From Saprospiraceae bacterium (GTDB taxonomy: Bacteria; Bacteroidota; Bacteroidia; Chitinophagales; Saprospiraceae), in the NCBI GenBank assembly GCA_016722295.1, contig JADKGL010000037.1:476513-540512 (forward strand): DNA of 64,000 nt, given 5' to 3'. Of the stretch, positions 27,486-39,371 are shown piece after piece. The first letter of the stretch is position 1; each line of letters starts with the position of its first letter. Below the pieces are notes generated by a model that did no database searches, was not told the DNA's origin, and worked only from the letters and a program-made list of their open reading frames with translations. Made by a program: the position numbers and the translations under genes.

Positions 27486-29760
27486 GATCCTATAACAAAA
27501 GTTTATTGGGTGTGGGAAATAATTCATTAGCAGATAAGTCATACTTTGGATATGGAGGTAAAATTGAAGGAATTACTACTCTGCTAAATCTAGGATCTGC
27601 AACATCATCTCTTACTGCCAATGTATTTAAAAATCTTAAAGGAGGATTGCTAATAAAAAATTCCAATGTAAGTGTTAACAATTGTAAATTTCAAGAGATT
27701 CTTTCAAATAGTCCTGCTACTCCAGATATTCAAAATGGTCGAGGGATAATGATTGTAAATACAGCAAATTCTCCTATAGAATTTAGACTTTCTGCCAGAT
27801 ATAACAGTTCATTTTATTCATTTATTGATTGTGAAGAAAACTTTGTTCACAGCAGAGGTAATGTTAACGTTAATATAAGCAATATTGGTTTTCAATATAC
27901 AGTTCATGACTATGGCCAACGATCATCACACAATCAACACAATGGAATTTATATAGGAAGCAACAAAAATACTTCAATCAATATAAATAATAATAAATTT
28001 GATTATGATAGAAATTATACAATGTTAATTCCAGGAAATATGATCAAATTGGAGCTATGTAACTCTAACTTTAATTCAAAAATAAGTGGGAATCAACTCA
28101 ATGACAATGCTCCTACTAATGATTTCTTTCTTACTGCAGCAATAGAGTTAATAAACGCTATCCAACAAAACAATTTTGATTTTATTATTGAAAACAATCC
28201 TATTAATAAAAAGCTTTATACAGGAATAAATCTTTTTAATTGTATCAAGATGAAAGTCCACAATAATAATGCAATTAAAAATATAGGGACAAAATTTGAT
28301 GTGTCAGATTTTGTTGGGATTAATATAAAAGGTGGAGAAAAAAACGTAATTACATCTAATGGAATAACTGGCCAAACTGCACTCGTAGAGAATGGTAACC
28401 ATTCAGGTATTTTTATTGATGCTAGTAAATCGGATTCACTATGTGATAATGAAGTTAATTTGACTAGAAATGGTATTCGTGCTAGGAATAATTGCACTGG
28501 AGCATCTGTTATTTCCGCTACCAAATTCGGCACACATCATTTTGGGCTGCACTATGAAGAATCAACGGAGCACATGCAACAAATCCACAAAGGAAATTTG
28601 TGGACAGGAACCTGTAATAAAGATGCTCGGTATTTAGGCTCTAAGACAAAACCAAATCAATATTTAATTTGTGATGAAAGACAGTCTGACTGTGATTTGA
28701 AAGGTTATGGAGCAGGAATATTTTTTCCACCAGTTATAGAGCAAAATGGCGATTGGATTTTACATAATGATGGTTATTTACAATCTTGCAATGGTCTTTC
28801 ATTCCGTAGGTGGAAACCTTATTTAGATTCTCCTCAATTTCCCTATACTGATGGGGATGGAATTATTTGGTCAAGAAATCAGAGTTTCTTATCGGATTAC
28901 AATTCACACCCTGATTTAGCAATTGATTCATCAACTTATAATCATTATTTGTCATTGACCACCACAAATGACATGAATTACTTTAATGCCAAACTTGCTG
29001 TAGAAACTATTTATAATTTAAATGATCCACAAAGATTAAGTATCTTAAATTTGACACAGCAATTAGAGAATATTAACTTTCAAATTAATATGCTTTATGA
29101 AAATTTTGAAGATTCATTGGATTTGGAAAACAATAATGATTTCAATAGTGCTTTAGGTACGCTATTGAATAATTACGATTTTGTTAAACTAAATCTTGAT
29201 CAAGTTTACCAAGGAATCTATATAGATGTGCAATCAAAAATAAACCAAGCACAAAGTCAAAATTCAAACCTACAACCCAATAATTCAATCCAATCAGATG
29301 AGAAACTTGTATCACAAGCAATTTTAGATCTACACAATGGATTGGAACTATCTGCAATACAAAGATTACAGCTACTACAAATAGCTCAAAAATGTTATAG
29401 ACTATCGGGCGATGTAGTTTATAAAGCATTTAGTCTTCTAGATGATTCTACACGACAAGCTATAAACTCCTCCTTCCCGAATGAATGCAATCTATTCGAA
29501 ATGCTCAAAGTCGAATTAAAACTGAACTTGAGTCAAAAATAATGCCCAACCCTACAAAAGGTATTGTAAACTATCAGAGCAATGACGAAATAGACCAAAT
29601 TGAAATTTATTCTCTGAATGGAGTAAGTCTAATACACAAAAAAGGAAATTTAGGAAAGTATGGTAAGATAAATTTGGAAAATCTTCCAAAAGGTATTTAC
29701 TTCGCAAAATTAATATCAAAGAATTCTGATGCACGAATTGAGAGAATTATACTTGAGTAA
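27482..29760 (+). CDS. parallel beta-helix surface protein with T9SS tail, 5'-truncated and frameshifted
   Basis: The open frame emerges from the artefact stretch at 27482, and the first possible start is a TTG at 27506, so the signal peptide and N-terminal part are missing. Residues ~1-350 show right-handed beta-helix rungs rich in Asn and Ile with NNxxxxN ladders (GIYIGSNKN, GIFIDASKS). A helical segment follows. The main frame stops at 29542, while a T9SS sorting domain (MPNPTKGIV to IERIILE) continues in another frame to 29760, so one base is lost around 29500-29540. It is paralogous to the C-terminal part of the gene at 32220. Confidence 0.7.
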
Positions 29761-31307
29761 AAAGTTTTTATTAATTAGATTAAATAGTTTTGAGTCGATA
29801 GTTTTCGGCTCAAAACTATTGTTTTTTATATTTTGCTTCGTTATTTACATTAATAATTTAAAAAGTCAAAAGCACGATAATACTTGGGTACTAGGATATC
29901 ATGGTAATGGCGATGGAACTATACCTAATAATATAGGGGCTACATTTTTAAACTTTAATGAAAAAAAATTAACTACAAAGTTTTCTAACATTTCTTCTAC
30001 TTGCGTTCTAGGATTTAGCAACTCCTCATTTAGTAATGATAGTGGTAATTTATTATTTGTAAGTGATGGTTTTGCAATATATGATCAAAATTTACATGTC
30101 ATAGATAATGGTGATAGCATAAATTATGGAGTAGTGTGGCAAGATTATAGAGGTGCCTTATATCCAGATGCCCATCACAGCATTTTTTTTCCTATGCCGG
30201 GAGATGATAATTTGGTCATCATGATCCATCGGACAGCATCAAGAGCTGCAAAAACTGGATCGATTATTTACGACAAGATGAATTATACTTTGATTGATAA
30301 AACCCAAAAAAAAGTAATCAAAAAAAATATAACTTTTTTTAAAAATCTATTTTTATCCGACTATTATGGAGCTGTTCGTCATGCCAATGGCAGAGATTGG
30401 TGGATCATCCAGATGGAGCCAGTGAGTAATAGGCATTATTTCTTTTTATTAGATCCTAGTGGAATTCATTTTCATCATACACAAGAAATTGGTACAAAAA
30501 TAAAAGATGATGTTTGTAATGGCAATTGTGTGTTCAATTCTGATGGCACTAAAGTTGCTTTTTTGAATATTATTATAGGAATACAAGTGATGGATTTTGA
30601 TCGTTGCACAGGCATGTACTCCAATCCAGTATTATTGCCCATCATCAGTGGCTATCCTTGGATAGGGACAGTTGCTTTTTCTGCTTCGTCGAGATTTTTA
30701 TATTACAGTTCTTCTAAAAGGATTGTCCAATACGATTTGTTTGATAAGGACTTTAATATAAAAGGTGACACTGTGGCGTATCACAATGGATTCTTTGTAA
30801 ATAATACAGGTTCATTATTTTGTCATATAGCATTGGCTCCAGATGACAAAATCTATATATCCAGCATAGGTTCATCTAATTATATTCATACCATCGACCA
30901 ACCAGAAGTCAAAGGAAAAGGATGCAATGTCCTGCAACAAAATATCAAAATAAAAAAAGTAATGTATTCATTTTTTTCCACAATTTCCTAACTATAGACT
31001 TGGTGCGCTTATTGGATCTGGATGTGATACATTATTTAATCAAGATAGACCCAGTTATAAATTTGAAATCCACCCAAATCCAATGACTGATATAATAAAG
31101 TTGGTTCATAAACAAGGTGAATTATTCCAAAATTTTAATTTTGAAATGTATAATATCGAAGGCAAAAAAGTGTCAGAAGAAAAACTGTCTTTTAATCAAA
31201 ATCAATGGAATATTCCATTAAAAAACAACCTATCTGGTCTTTATATATATAGGATCGTCATGAATGGGATGATTGTTGCAAAAGGCAAAGTAACTGTTTT
31301 CAAATAA
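29729..31307 (+). CDS. 'WTLGY' beta-propeller surface protein with T9SS tail, frameshifted
   Basis: A hydrophobic signal (about residues 30-46) is followed by NTWVLGYHGNGDG, the opening of a Saprospiraceae propeller-like family also present twice at 36-39 kb. Repeats of the kind GNLLFVSDGFAIYDQN and VNNTGSLFCHIALAPDDKIYIS are visible. The frame stops at 30991, but PNYRLGALIGSGCD and a sorting domain (FEIHPNPMTDII) continue in another frame to 31307. The break is at the seven-T run 30971-30977, where one T too many explains it. The start overlaps the beta-helix gene by 32 bp. Confidence 0.7.
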
Positions 31308-31344
31308 ATATCTATTTCACAAACTTTTCAAACTTCCAAACACA

Positions 31345-31646
31345 TAAACTTTTAGCCACCGCCCACAAAGTCCCAAATCTTTGGCAAAAAAAAAAAAAAA
31401 AAAAAAAAATGCACCAATGATCAATGCAAATACTGAAGCGATAAGAACGGCTGCGGCGGCTTGGTCTTTTGCTTTTTTGATTGCTAGATGTTCTTCTTTG
31501 GAAATCATATCGCATACATTCTCTAAAGCTGTATTGAATAATTCACAAACAAACACAAAACAAATACTCAATAAGATAGCAAACCACTCACGTAAAGAAA
31601 TCTTCAGAAAATAAGAAAGTCCTATCGCAATTATACTACTAACTAG
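31345..31646 (-). pseudogene. truncated dgkA copy
   Basis: About 300 bp match the C-terminal two thirds of dgkA at 39365-39652 with roughly 90 percent identity, including FNTALENVCDMISKEEH. The 5' end of the gene is missing and a 24-A run replaces a short segment near the C-terminus. It marks the edge of the first surface block. Confidence 0.82.
31386..31409 (+). repeat. 24-base poly-A tract
   Basis: An uninterrupted run of 24 A falls inside the dgkA remnant. The intact copy has a 7-A run followed by mixed sequence at the same place. Confidence 0.9.
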
Positions 31647-31785
31647 TCGATCCTCAAAAAGTCATTTTTCAAGAAATGGCAATTTATTTAGAAATGGATA
31701 TCGCCTTTTACCAACTAAATAGGCTATAATACAATTGAATAAAAAAGTCAATAAGTGGGCTATTTCGCCACTAATTAACCATTCG
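31647..31785. other. unassigned spacer between the two remnants
   Basis: About 140 bp lie between the dgkA remnant and the xre remnant. One frame reads PQKVIFQEMAIYLEMDIAFY before a stop, which could be a fragment of a gene. I recognise no family in it. Confidence 0.4.
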
Positions 31786-31843
31786 CTTTTACTTTTCTCA
31801 ATAACATGAATCGATCTCCAGTGGTATATTTCTTACTTTCCAT
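31786..31843 (-). pseudogene. truncated xre regulator copy (first 19 codons)
   Basis: The minus strand reads MESKKYTTGDRFMLLRKVK and then diverges from the intact regulator at 26916. Only the N-terminal arm is left, so no DNA-binding protein can be made. Confidence 0.75.
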
Positions 31844-32026
31844 ATATGTTCTATTTTTATGGCATAAAAGTATAAAAATATGGAGAAATTTCCCAATTTT
31901 AAGGTATAAAAAATTTCTTACGCGATAAGATCCTAAATAACTTTGTCATGTTAAAACAAACCCAAAACTTGTTTTTTGAAACCTGAATTTTTGAAACAAA
32001 ACCGATTTTAAATTATGACATCAAAA
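31786..32026. repeat. xre 5'/upstream repeat, copy 2
   Basis: Direct-repeat partner of 26859-27097. As in copy 1, a beta-helix surface gene lies downstream on the plus strand, so the repeat probably brings the promoter with it. Confidence 0.85.
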
Positions 32027-32219
32027 AGAAAAAAGTAACAACCACGAACGCTTCCAATAATGTGTGAAGCACAGATTGCATCCCCAAGAAATTTGTTATC
32101 ACTATGCCAGACCAGCTGAGAGTGCACGCAGCTGAATAGTTTTTCTATTTACTACATTTTATCATTGAATTAGCAATGATGAAACCAAAACTTATTTTAT
32201 TAATTAAAAAAATGAAATC
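32027..32219. promoter_or_regulatory. leader region of the metalloprotease gene with inverted repeat
   Basis: No gene is seen here. ATCATTG (32161-32167) and CAATGAT (32174-32180) form a 7-bp inverted repeat with a 6-nt loop about 40 bases before the ATG. It could be a regulator site or a leader hairpin. No TAnnTTTG box is clear. Confidence 0.35.
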
Positions 32220-35200
32220 ATGAAAAAATTGATATATTTAACAGTTATGTTTTTTATTTTTACCAAAACTGGCTATTCTCAGGCTAACCTATCTTACAGT
32301 ATTCAAAATGCAAACCTAAGTACAAGTGATAAAATTAAATTACAACGGATTTATGGTGAATTTTCAGCATTATCAATTGATGCGTGTGAATTGCAACAAT
32401 TTTTAAGCAACTCCGCAGCCAATAATATGAATTCTACCCTCCTAATAGGTGAAACTTCATATTCATTTACTCCAATCACAAATGATAATGGAAAAAATTT
32501 TATAGGGATGTTGAATGATGAGAGTAAGATTTCAATTCGGATCGAAGATTGTAATGCGACCATTGTAACCCAAGATGAGGGTTCTTGTAATATAATAATT
32601 CGAGATAGAAATACATTAACTCTTGACGGTGAAGATCTGTATATTAAGTCACAATATGACTGTGATGATTTTGAGGCTTTAGAAAAGTTAAATTGTGAAG
32701 TTGGTCTTGAAACAATTGTACATACAGATAATGCATTTGTTTCACAGTATGCCAATCAAGATGCTGCATATGAAGCAATTTTAAGCACAATTTCAGAGAT
32801 GGAGTCTTTTTATTCTAGATTGATGATGCAGACAAATTCGAACGGCAAAATTGCTTTACATGATGCACTAAAGGAAATAAATCCTACTCAGTCACGATTC
32901 TATATTATTAATCATGGAACGAACTCAATATCATATAGGGATACAAAAACTGAATTCGCCAAATGGCTGGATAAAACTTATCCATGCAGTTATAACAATA
33001 CAGCCATTGACTTACATCTTTATTTTTCTGGTCACGTTCCAAACGCCACTCAACCAGCACCAAGCCCGTGTGGTTTTGGCGCTGCAACATCAATTATTTT
33101 GGCTAAATCATCAGTATCACTAATGGCATCAACTTTAGCTCATGAGCTTGGTCATGCTTTAGGTGCTTCTCATACAGAGACTTACAATGACTGCTCCAAT
33201 TTCTGTGAAAATTCAACAACTATTTTGATGTGCGGAAATGGCACACCAAATCTCAATAATGCTGAAATGGATAAATGCGCTTGGCATGATATAGTAACAA
33301 CAGCAACAAATAATTGCGCTTGTTTAAGCAACAATTTCATGATAGCGTCTTGTGGGCATTGTAAGTTTGATGCTTATTTCACACAATCCTTAAAGCCATC
33401 TATCAGCACAGGATGTTCCAGTGTTTCAAACGAATTTGATGTCACAGTTTTTATTCATAATGATTGTGATCCTAAAACTAATTTCAAGTTCTTCTTGCAA
33501 TTTTCTAATGGGTCAAACCCAAGTGCTTATCAAAGTTCGGTTATATCAATAGGTGATTTTGTTTCAGTTGGAGTAAACCCAACTTTCAATGCTTTAAGTT
33601 TTTTGGAGTCTCCTACCTTTAATCTTGCTCCAGAGGAAAAAAAGTCTTTTACATGTCGATTTAGATTAGATAGAGTAATTGATATAGCTGATTATAACTT
33701 TACAATTTCAAAGTCTATATCAACGTTTGATTTTTCACAAGAAGTAGACCATTATAAAACGATTTTTGTTACAACTCCAGTTAGAAATACTATAACAAAA
33801 TTCATTCAGGATTTTTCGGGAAATTTTAATAATAGATCAGATTGTGGTCTTCCTGAAGGTACTATACATGTGAAACATGATCTATTTATTAATGCAGATC
33901 ATTGTTTATCTCAAAATGACATTATAATTGATCCAGGAAAAAGATTATAGTTATGCCTGGAAAAAAACTTATCTTAGGAAAAGCAAGGGTATTTGCTTGC
34001 AATGATTTGTGGGAGAGTATTGAAGTACAAGAAGGGGGAACTTTAGAAATCGTTGAATCTGAAATCAAAAGTGGAAATTTTGCATTTGATGCAAAAGCAA
34101 ATACAAAAGTGATCGCAAGACAGAATTCAAAAATATCTTCAGGCAACCATGGTGGAAAGATTAAAAATGGCACAAGTATTGAGTTGAGGGGAATTCAATT
34201 TGAAAAATTAAAAGGTGGAATTATTGTTGATAATACAAATCTAACATTAGAGAGTTTTAATTTTAATCAAATCGGTACGATCGGTGGTTTGCCAAGTGTA
34301 GCTGATCCATTTGAAGGAAACTGTATAAGCTTTTTAGGTGGAGGAGCTAAATCTATTATGCCAGCTTCAACTGGTAGTGAAGGCTATTTTTTTAATGCAA
34401 ATAATGGAATTTATATTGATAATGGTGCTCATAAAATATCTGGATATACGTTTAAAGGAGTCAATCATGGTATTTACATTAAAAATACTACAGGATCAGC
34501 AAGTAACATAGAAAAAAATATAATGGATGTGCTGTCTAATGGTATTTTTCTTGAAAACAATGGCGCATTAAGTTCATTAATTGATAATAATGAAGTTCGT
34601 GCCAAAAATCCTTTGGCAACAGGAATTTATGTTGGTGGCCAAACAGGAAATACTATCATCAAACGCAATTTAATAGATATGGATGCAGGCTTTGCTGGAA
34701 TTCAAGTTTCTAGTTGTCAAAATACTACAATTGAAAACAATAATGCATTCAATAATGCGCCTACTGGAAATAAAAGTGACTGTATCTATATTTCTAACTC
34801 TAATAATGTAGTTGCATCTTGTAACACTGTTAGTCATTCAGGATCGGGTCATGGAACCACAGCCATCGAAGTAGAAGAGACTATGAATGGTGAGTATAAA
34901 TGTAATACTGTGACTGGAGCAGATTGTGGTATGGTTTATATTGCATTTTGCAAACCTTCAATTATTAGTGGTAATTCACTTTCACAGCATGATATAGGCT
35001 TTGTTATTTCAAATAGAGCTAGTGGCTCTGATGGAATTACTGGCACTCAGTTTTTTCAAGGAAATATATTAAAAAATTCTGGGGCTTCAAGTGATGCTTG
35101 GAATTTTGCTGGAAGTTTAAATAGTATTTCAGAATCACTTTTTAAAGTCTCAAATCAAAGTCCTTTTATTCCAAATAATATCCAGGATTTAATTAGTCTA

Positions 35201-36172
35201 GGATGGTTTACGCAGCCTGAAGGAAGTACAGAATTTACTTGTGGTAGCAGTACTTGTCCAAATGGTGTTGGTCGGTCATCTGCAAATTCTAATGAGACCG
35301 ATCAACGAAATTTTCTTCTAAACAATGATCTAAGCATAGGAGAATTTTCAGATGCACGAACATGGTCAGCAAGATTTGCTATCTTAATGGATATCAAGTC
35401 AAATCAAATGAGAGATGGCATTTCATTAGAATGGTTATCAAAATTCAAAGGATCATCTCTTGATATTTTTAGCGATGTTGCTATACTTTTAAATAGAAGT
35501 AGTTTGCAGAACAGCGAATTAATCTCTTTACAAAATAAAAAGAGAAGTTTATATTTCTTCAATTCAGCCGAATCCAATCAATTTTTAGAACAAATAAGTG
35601 AATTAGACAACAAGATGCAAAAAATTGTTGAGAAACTAAAAAAAGAGTATTTATCTTTAGCCAAATATGAATTTGAAAGTTTATCAAGTTTACAAAATTT
35701 AAGTGAATATGAACTTAATATGCAGCAAGTTTTATTATTAGAATTAAAAGCTGAATTAGATCATACATTGGATCTAAAAAATGATGTATTGCTTAAGTCC
35801 ATAGCCGAGCAATGCCCCTATTCAGGAGGCCTTGCAGTATATCGAGCGAGAATGTTAAGACAACTTGTAGCTAAAGATTACAACGATCTGCAAACCTGCG
35901 GCATTAGGCAAAATGAGTCTGAGAAAAAAATGGGTATGTATCCTACAATTGAGGCATATCCAATACCTTTTACTGATGTTATTTATATTAACATTCAATC
36001 CAATAAATTGATTGATAGTTACAATTATGAGATTGTAGATCCTCAAGGTAAGTGCGTGCAAACAGGCATAGTCTCTTCACAGGGTCAGATTCAAACATAT
36101 AATCTGCCTATGGGTATCTATTTTATTAAAATAAGTGAAGATGCAAATCTAATATGCAAGATTATAAAATAA
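32220..36172 (+). CDS. secreted metzincin-type protease fused to parallel beta-helix and T9SS tail, split by frameshift
   Basis: A signal peptide (MKKLIYLTVMFFIFTKTGYSQ) precedes a zinc-protease domain with HELGHALGASH (about residues 307-317), the HExxHxxGxxH metzincin motif. The first frame stops at 33950 after DIIIDPGKRL. Directly after it, MPGKKLILGKARVF in another frame opens a beta-helix region with GIYIDN and GIFLENN rungs, a coiled-coil segment (~510-600 of the second frame) and a sorting domain (IEAYPIPFTDVIYI to LICKIIK). One base added near 33948 would join them as one ~1315-residue protein. The second part is paralogous to the gene at 27482. Confidence 0.75.
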
Positions 36173-37655
36173 TCATATTATTACTTTTTATCAGTCTGTC
36201 CACATTTGGACAGACTGATAAAAAAATGGATTATACCTGGACTTTAGGCTATGAAACAGGATTGATAGATTCAGCTTTTGGAGGTAGCAATCTGAATTTT
36301 GACAAGATTATAAATCAAACTAGAAGTTTTCGAAAATTTGAAATAATTTATCAATCATCAACATATTGTGATGAAAAAGGTAATCTGATATATCATTCCA
36401 ATGGTTGTGCTATTTATGATGAAAAAAACAATATTATTTCCCATGGAGATTCGATCTCATTTGGAAAATTATGGGGAAGTTGCCCACTCTTTAATCCTGA
36501 AAATCAAAATAGTTATTTTTTAAAAGTAATGGACAACGATTCTCTTATAGTATACCTTAAGGGAATTCATGATACGATCTCTAATGGACAAATGTTTTAT
36601 CGCAAAGGTCTTCAAGAAAACGTTATAGATCATAAAAATAAGAGAGTAGTCGTAAAAAATAGAATGATTTTATACGATACATTAGCAGGAGAAGGATTTT
36701 CAGTTTTACCTTCACTGATTAAAAATGAATATTGGCTTATTACTCCCCAACAAAATAATAATAAAATTTGGGTTCTTTATTATACAATAAGTGGCATTAA
36801 GTCTGCTATTGAATATAGTATTGGCGTTGGGCAAGAAAGGTATTATTCTGGTGCTGGGCAAGGTTGTTTTTCTATGGATGGAAAAAAATACGCACTTTAT
36901 AATCCTTCTATAGGAATGCAAATCTTTGATTTCAATCGTGCCACTGGAGAATTGAGCAATGCAAAATATCTAGCTTTAAAGAATTATGATCGAGCTTTTG
37001 GTGGTTGCTGTTTTTCACCTAATTCGAAATACCTTTACATCAATACTCCATTTGAAGTCTTACAAATCGATGCCGAGAACCCAACAATGGAGAGCATAGA
37101 TACTGTAGGTAAATTTGACAATTTTTTTGATTCATATCCCACTACTTATTTTCACATGTCTCATGCACCCGATTGCAGAATCTATATTTCTTGTCCATCA
37201 GGCTGTAGGTTTTTTCATGTGATTTTATATCCTAATCGTAAGGCAAAGCGTGTCAACTGGTTAATCGAGGATTAAAGTTGCTCACTCGAAATGCATTTGT
37301 TACACCATTATATCCGCATTACAGAATAGATGAAGCCTATCCTTGCGACAGTTCTATCATACTCGATATTAACTGGACTACTGATCTTAAAGATATCCAA
37401 CTGAACTATCCTGTTCATGTTTATCCAAATCCTACTCTTGATCTTATCAATTTTGATTTAGGAGATCATGCTTTCAAAGGATTGATCCTCTTCTACGATC
37501 TTCTTGGAAATGAAAAGAAACGAGTAAGACTAACAGAACCAATGCATCAATTTGAGATTAATCTTTCGAATCTAGAGAATGGAATCTATTACTATTCCCT
37601 TTGGGATGAAAAACAAGATCGCACTGCTTTTGGGAAGATACAGGTGTTACGATAA
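36154..37655 (+). CDS. 'WTLGY' beta-propeller surface protein with T9SS tail, copy A, frameshifted
   Basis: The signal peptide (ILLLFISLSTFGQ) is followed by MDYTWTLGYETGL and propeller-like repeats such as GNLIYHSNGCAIYD and SMDGKKYALYNP. The frame breaks at 37240-37241: copy B has AAA (38870-38872) in the same place and reads through, so this copy lacks one A. The rest, with a sorting domain starting near VHVYPNPT, continues to 37655. The start lies inside the 3' end of the protease/beta-helix gene (19-bp overlap), which suggests translational coupling. Confidence 0.82.
36187..36222 (+). promoter_or_regulatory. 15-bp hairpin inside the start of propeller copy A
   Basis: TTTATCAGTCTGTCC (36187-36201) pairs perfectly with GGACAGACTGATAAA (36208-36222) across ACATTT. 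It lies about 33 bases after the ATG, over the codons of the signal-peptide cleavage site. Its conservation in copy B suggests an mRNA structure. Confidence 0.6.
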
Positions 37656-37783
37656 AGTTAGTTATTAACTGAATTATTTTTAAATAATAAATTTGGTTTA
37701 AAAAAATTAAGCAATATGATAAGACAGCATAATATTAATTTACTTCGTTCCAATTATCTAAGTCATCTAGATCGATATCAATA

Positions 37784-39286
37784 ATGCAAGATTATAAAAT
37801 AATCATATTATTACTTTTTATTAGTCTGTCCACATTTGGACAGACTGATAAAAAAATGGATTATACCTGGACTTTAGGCTATGAATCAGGATTGATCGAT
37901 TCAGCTTTTGGAGGTAGCAATTTGAATTTTGAAAAAAGAATAAATCAAATTAGAAGTTTTCGAAAATTTGAAATTATTTATCAATCATCAACACATTGCG
38001 ATGAAAAAGGTAAATTGATGTATCATTCCAACGGTTGTGCCATTTATGATGAAAATAACAATATTATCGAGAATGGAGACTCAATTTCATACGGCAGGCT
38101 ATGGAGTCCTTGTCCTTTATATAGTCCTGAAAATCAAAATAGTTATTTCTTAAAAGTAATGGATAATGATTCCCTTATTGTTTACCTAAAAGGCATTTAC
38201 GATACAATGTCAAATGGCCAAATTTTCTATCGCAAAGGTCTTCAAGAAAATATAATTGATCACATAAATAAGAGAGTAATCGTAAAAGATAGAATGTTTT
38301 TATACGATACTTTGGCTGGAGAAGGATTTTCAGCTTTACCTTCACTAATTAAAAATGAATATTGGCTTATTACTCCCCAACAAAATAATAATCGAATTTG
38401 GGTTCTATATTATACAATAAGTGGCATCAAATCGGCTGTTGAATATAGCATTGGTGTTGCGCAAGAAAGGTATTTTTCTGGACTCGGGCAGGGATGTTTT
38501 TCAATGGATGGAAAAAAATACGCACTTTATAATCCTTCTATAGGAATGCAAATCTTTGATTTCAATCGTGCCACTGGAGAATTGAGTAATGCAAAATATC
38601 TAGCTTTAAAGAATTATGATCGAGCTTTTGGTGGTTGCTGTTTTTCGCCCAATTCAAAATACCTTTATATTAATACTCCATTTGAAGTCTTACAAATCGA
38701 TGCCGAGAACCCAACAATGGAAAGCATAGATACTGTAGGTAAATTTGACAATTTTTTTGATTCATATCCCACTACTTATTTTCACATGTCTCATGCTCCC
38801 GATTGCCGAATCTATATCTCTTGTCCTTCAGGCTGTAGGTTTTTTCATGTGATTTTATATCCTAATCGTAAAGGCAAAGCTTGCCAACTGGTTAATCGAG
38901 GATTAAAATTACTTACTCGAAATGCATTTGTTACACCATTATATCCGCATTACAGAATAGATGAAGCCTATCCCTGCGATAGTTCCATCATACTCGATGT
39001 TAATTGGACTACGGATCTTAAAGATATCCAATTGAACTATCCTGTTCATGTTTATCCGAATCCTACACAAGATTTTATCAATTTTGATTTAGGAGATCAT
39101 GCCTTCAAAGGATTAGTCCTCTTCTACGATCTTCTTGGAAATGAAAAGAAACGAGTAAGACTGACAGTACCAATGCATCAATTTGAGATTAATCTTTCGA
39201 ATCTAGAGCATGGAATCTATTACTATTCCCTTTGGGATGAAAAACAAGATCGCACTGCTTTTGGGAAGATACAGGTGTTACGATAA
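37784..39286 (+). CDS. 'WTLGY' beta-propeller surface protein with T9SS tail, copy B (intact)
   Basis: This full-length paralogue of 500 residues is roughly 90 percent identical at DNA level to copy A, from which it is separated by 128 bp. It has the same signal peptide, WTLGYESGL opening, propeller repeats with NRATGELSNAKYLALKN, and type A sorting domain (VHVYPNPTQDFINF to RTAFGKIQVLR). Most amino-acid differences are in the first 120 residues, while the stretch 38500-38850 is almost unchanged. A recent tandem duplication is the simplest reading. Function is unknown; similar proteins are numerous in Saprospiraceae. Confidence 0.87.
   Translation: MQDYKIIILLLFISLSTFGQTDKKMDYTWTLGYESGLIDSAFGGSNLNFEKRINQIRSFRKFEIIYQSSTHCDEKGKLMYHSNGCAIYDENNNIIENGDSISYGRLWSPCPLYSPENQNSYFLKVMDNDSLIVYLKGIYDTMSNGQIFYRKGLQENIIDHINKRVIVKDRMFLYDTLAGEGFSALPSLIKNEYWLITPQQNNNRIWVLYYTISGIKSAVEYSIGVAQERYFSGLGQGCFSMDGKKYALYNPSIGMQIFDFNRATGELSNAKYLALKNYDRAFGGCCFSPNSKYLYINTPFEVLQIDAENPTMESIDTVGKFDNFFDSYPTTYFHMSHAPDCRIYISCPSGCRFFHVILYPNRKGKACQLVNRGLKLLTRNAFVTPLYPHYRIDEAYPCDSSIILDVNWTTDLKDIQLNYPVHVYPNPTQDFINFDLGDHAFKGLVLFYDLLGNEKKRVRLTVPMHQFEINLSNLEHGIYYYSLWDEKQDRTAFGKIQVLR
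37817..37852 (+). promoter_or_regulatory. hairpin inside the start of propeller copy B
   Basis: The same stem and loop as in copy A, with one C-to-T change that turns one pair into a G-U pair in RNA and so keeps the structure. Confidence 0.55.
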
Positions 39287-39371
39287 AAGGTAGCAGCAAT
39301 AGACATCCTTTCTTCTTAAGAGGAAACGGTATTGCTTTATTGAATAACAGGGATGATTTATTATGCTCCTT

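Noticed and set aside
31308..32219. Transposon explaining the dgkA and xre copies
   Set aside because: No transposase, terminal inverted repeats or target-site duplications flank the region; recombination or assembly joining fits better.
36181..36230. Hairpin in propeller copy A as a terminator
   Set aside because: The stem lies within the codons of an open gene and is followed by an A-run rather than a T-run on the coding strand; on the other strand no T-run follows the stem.
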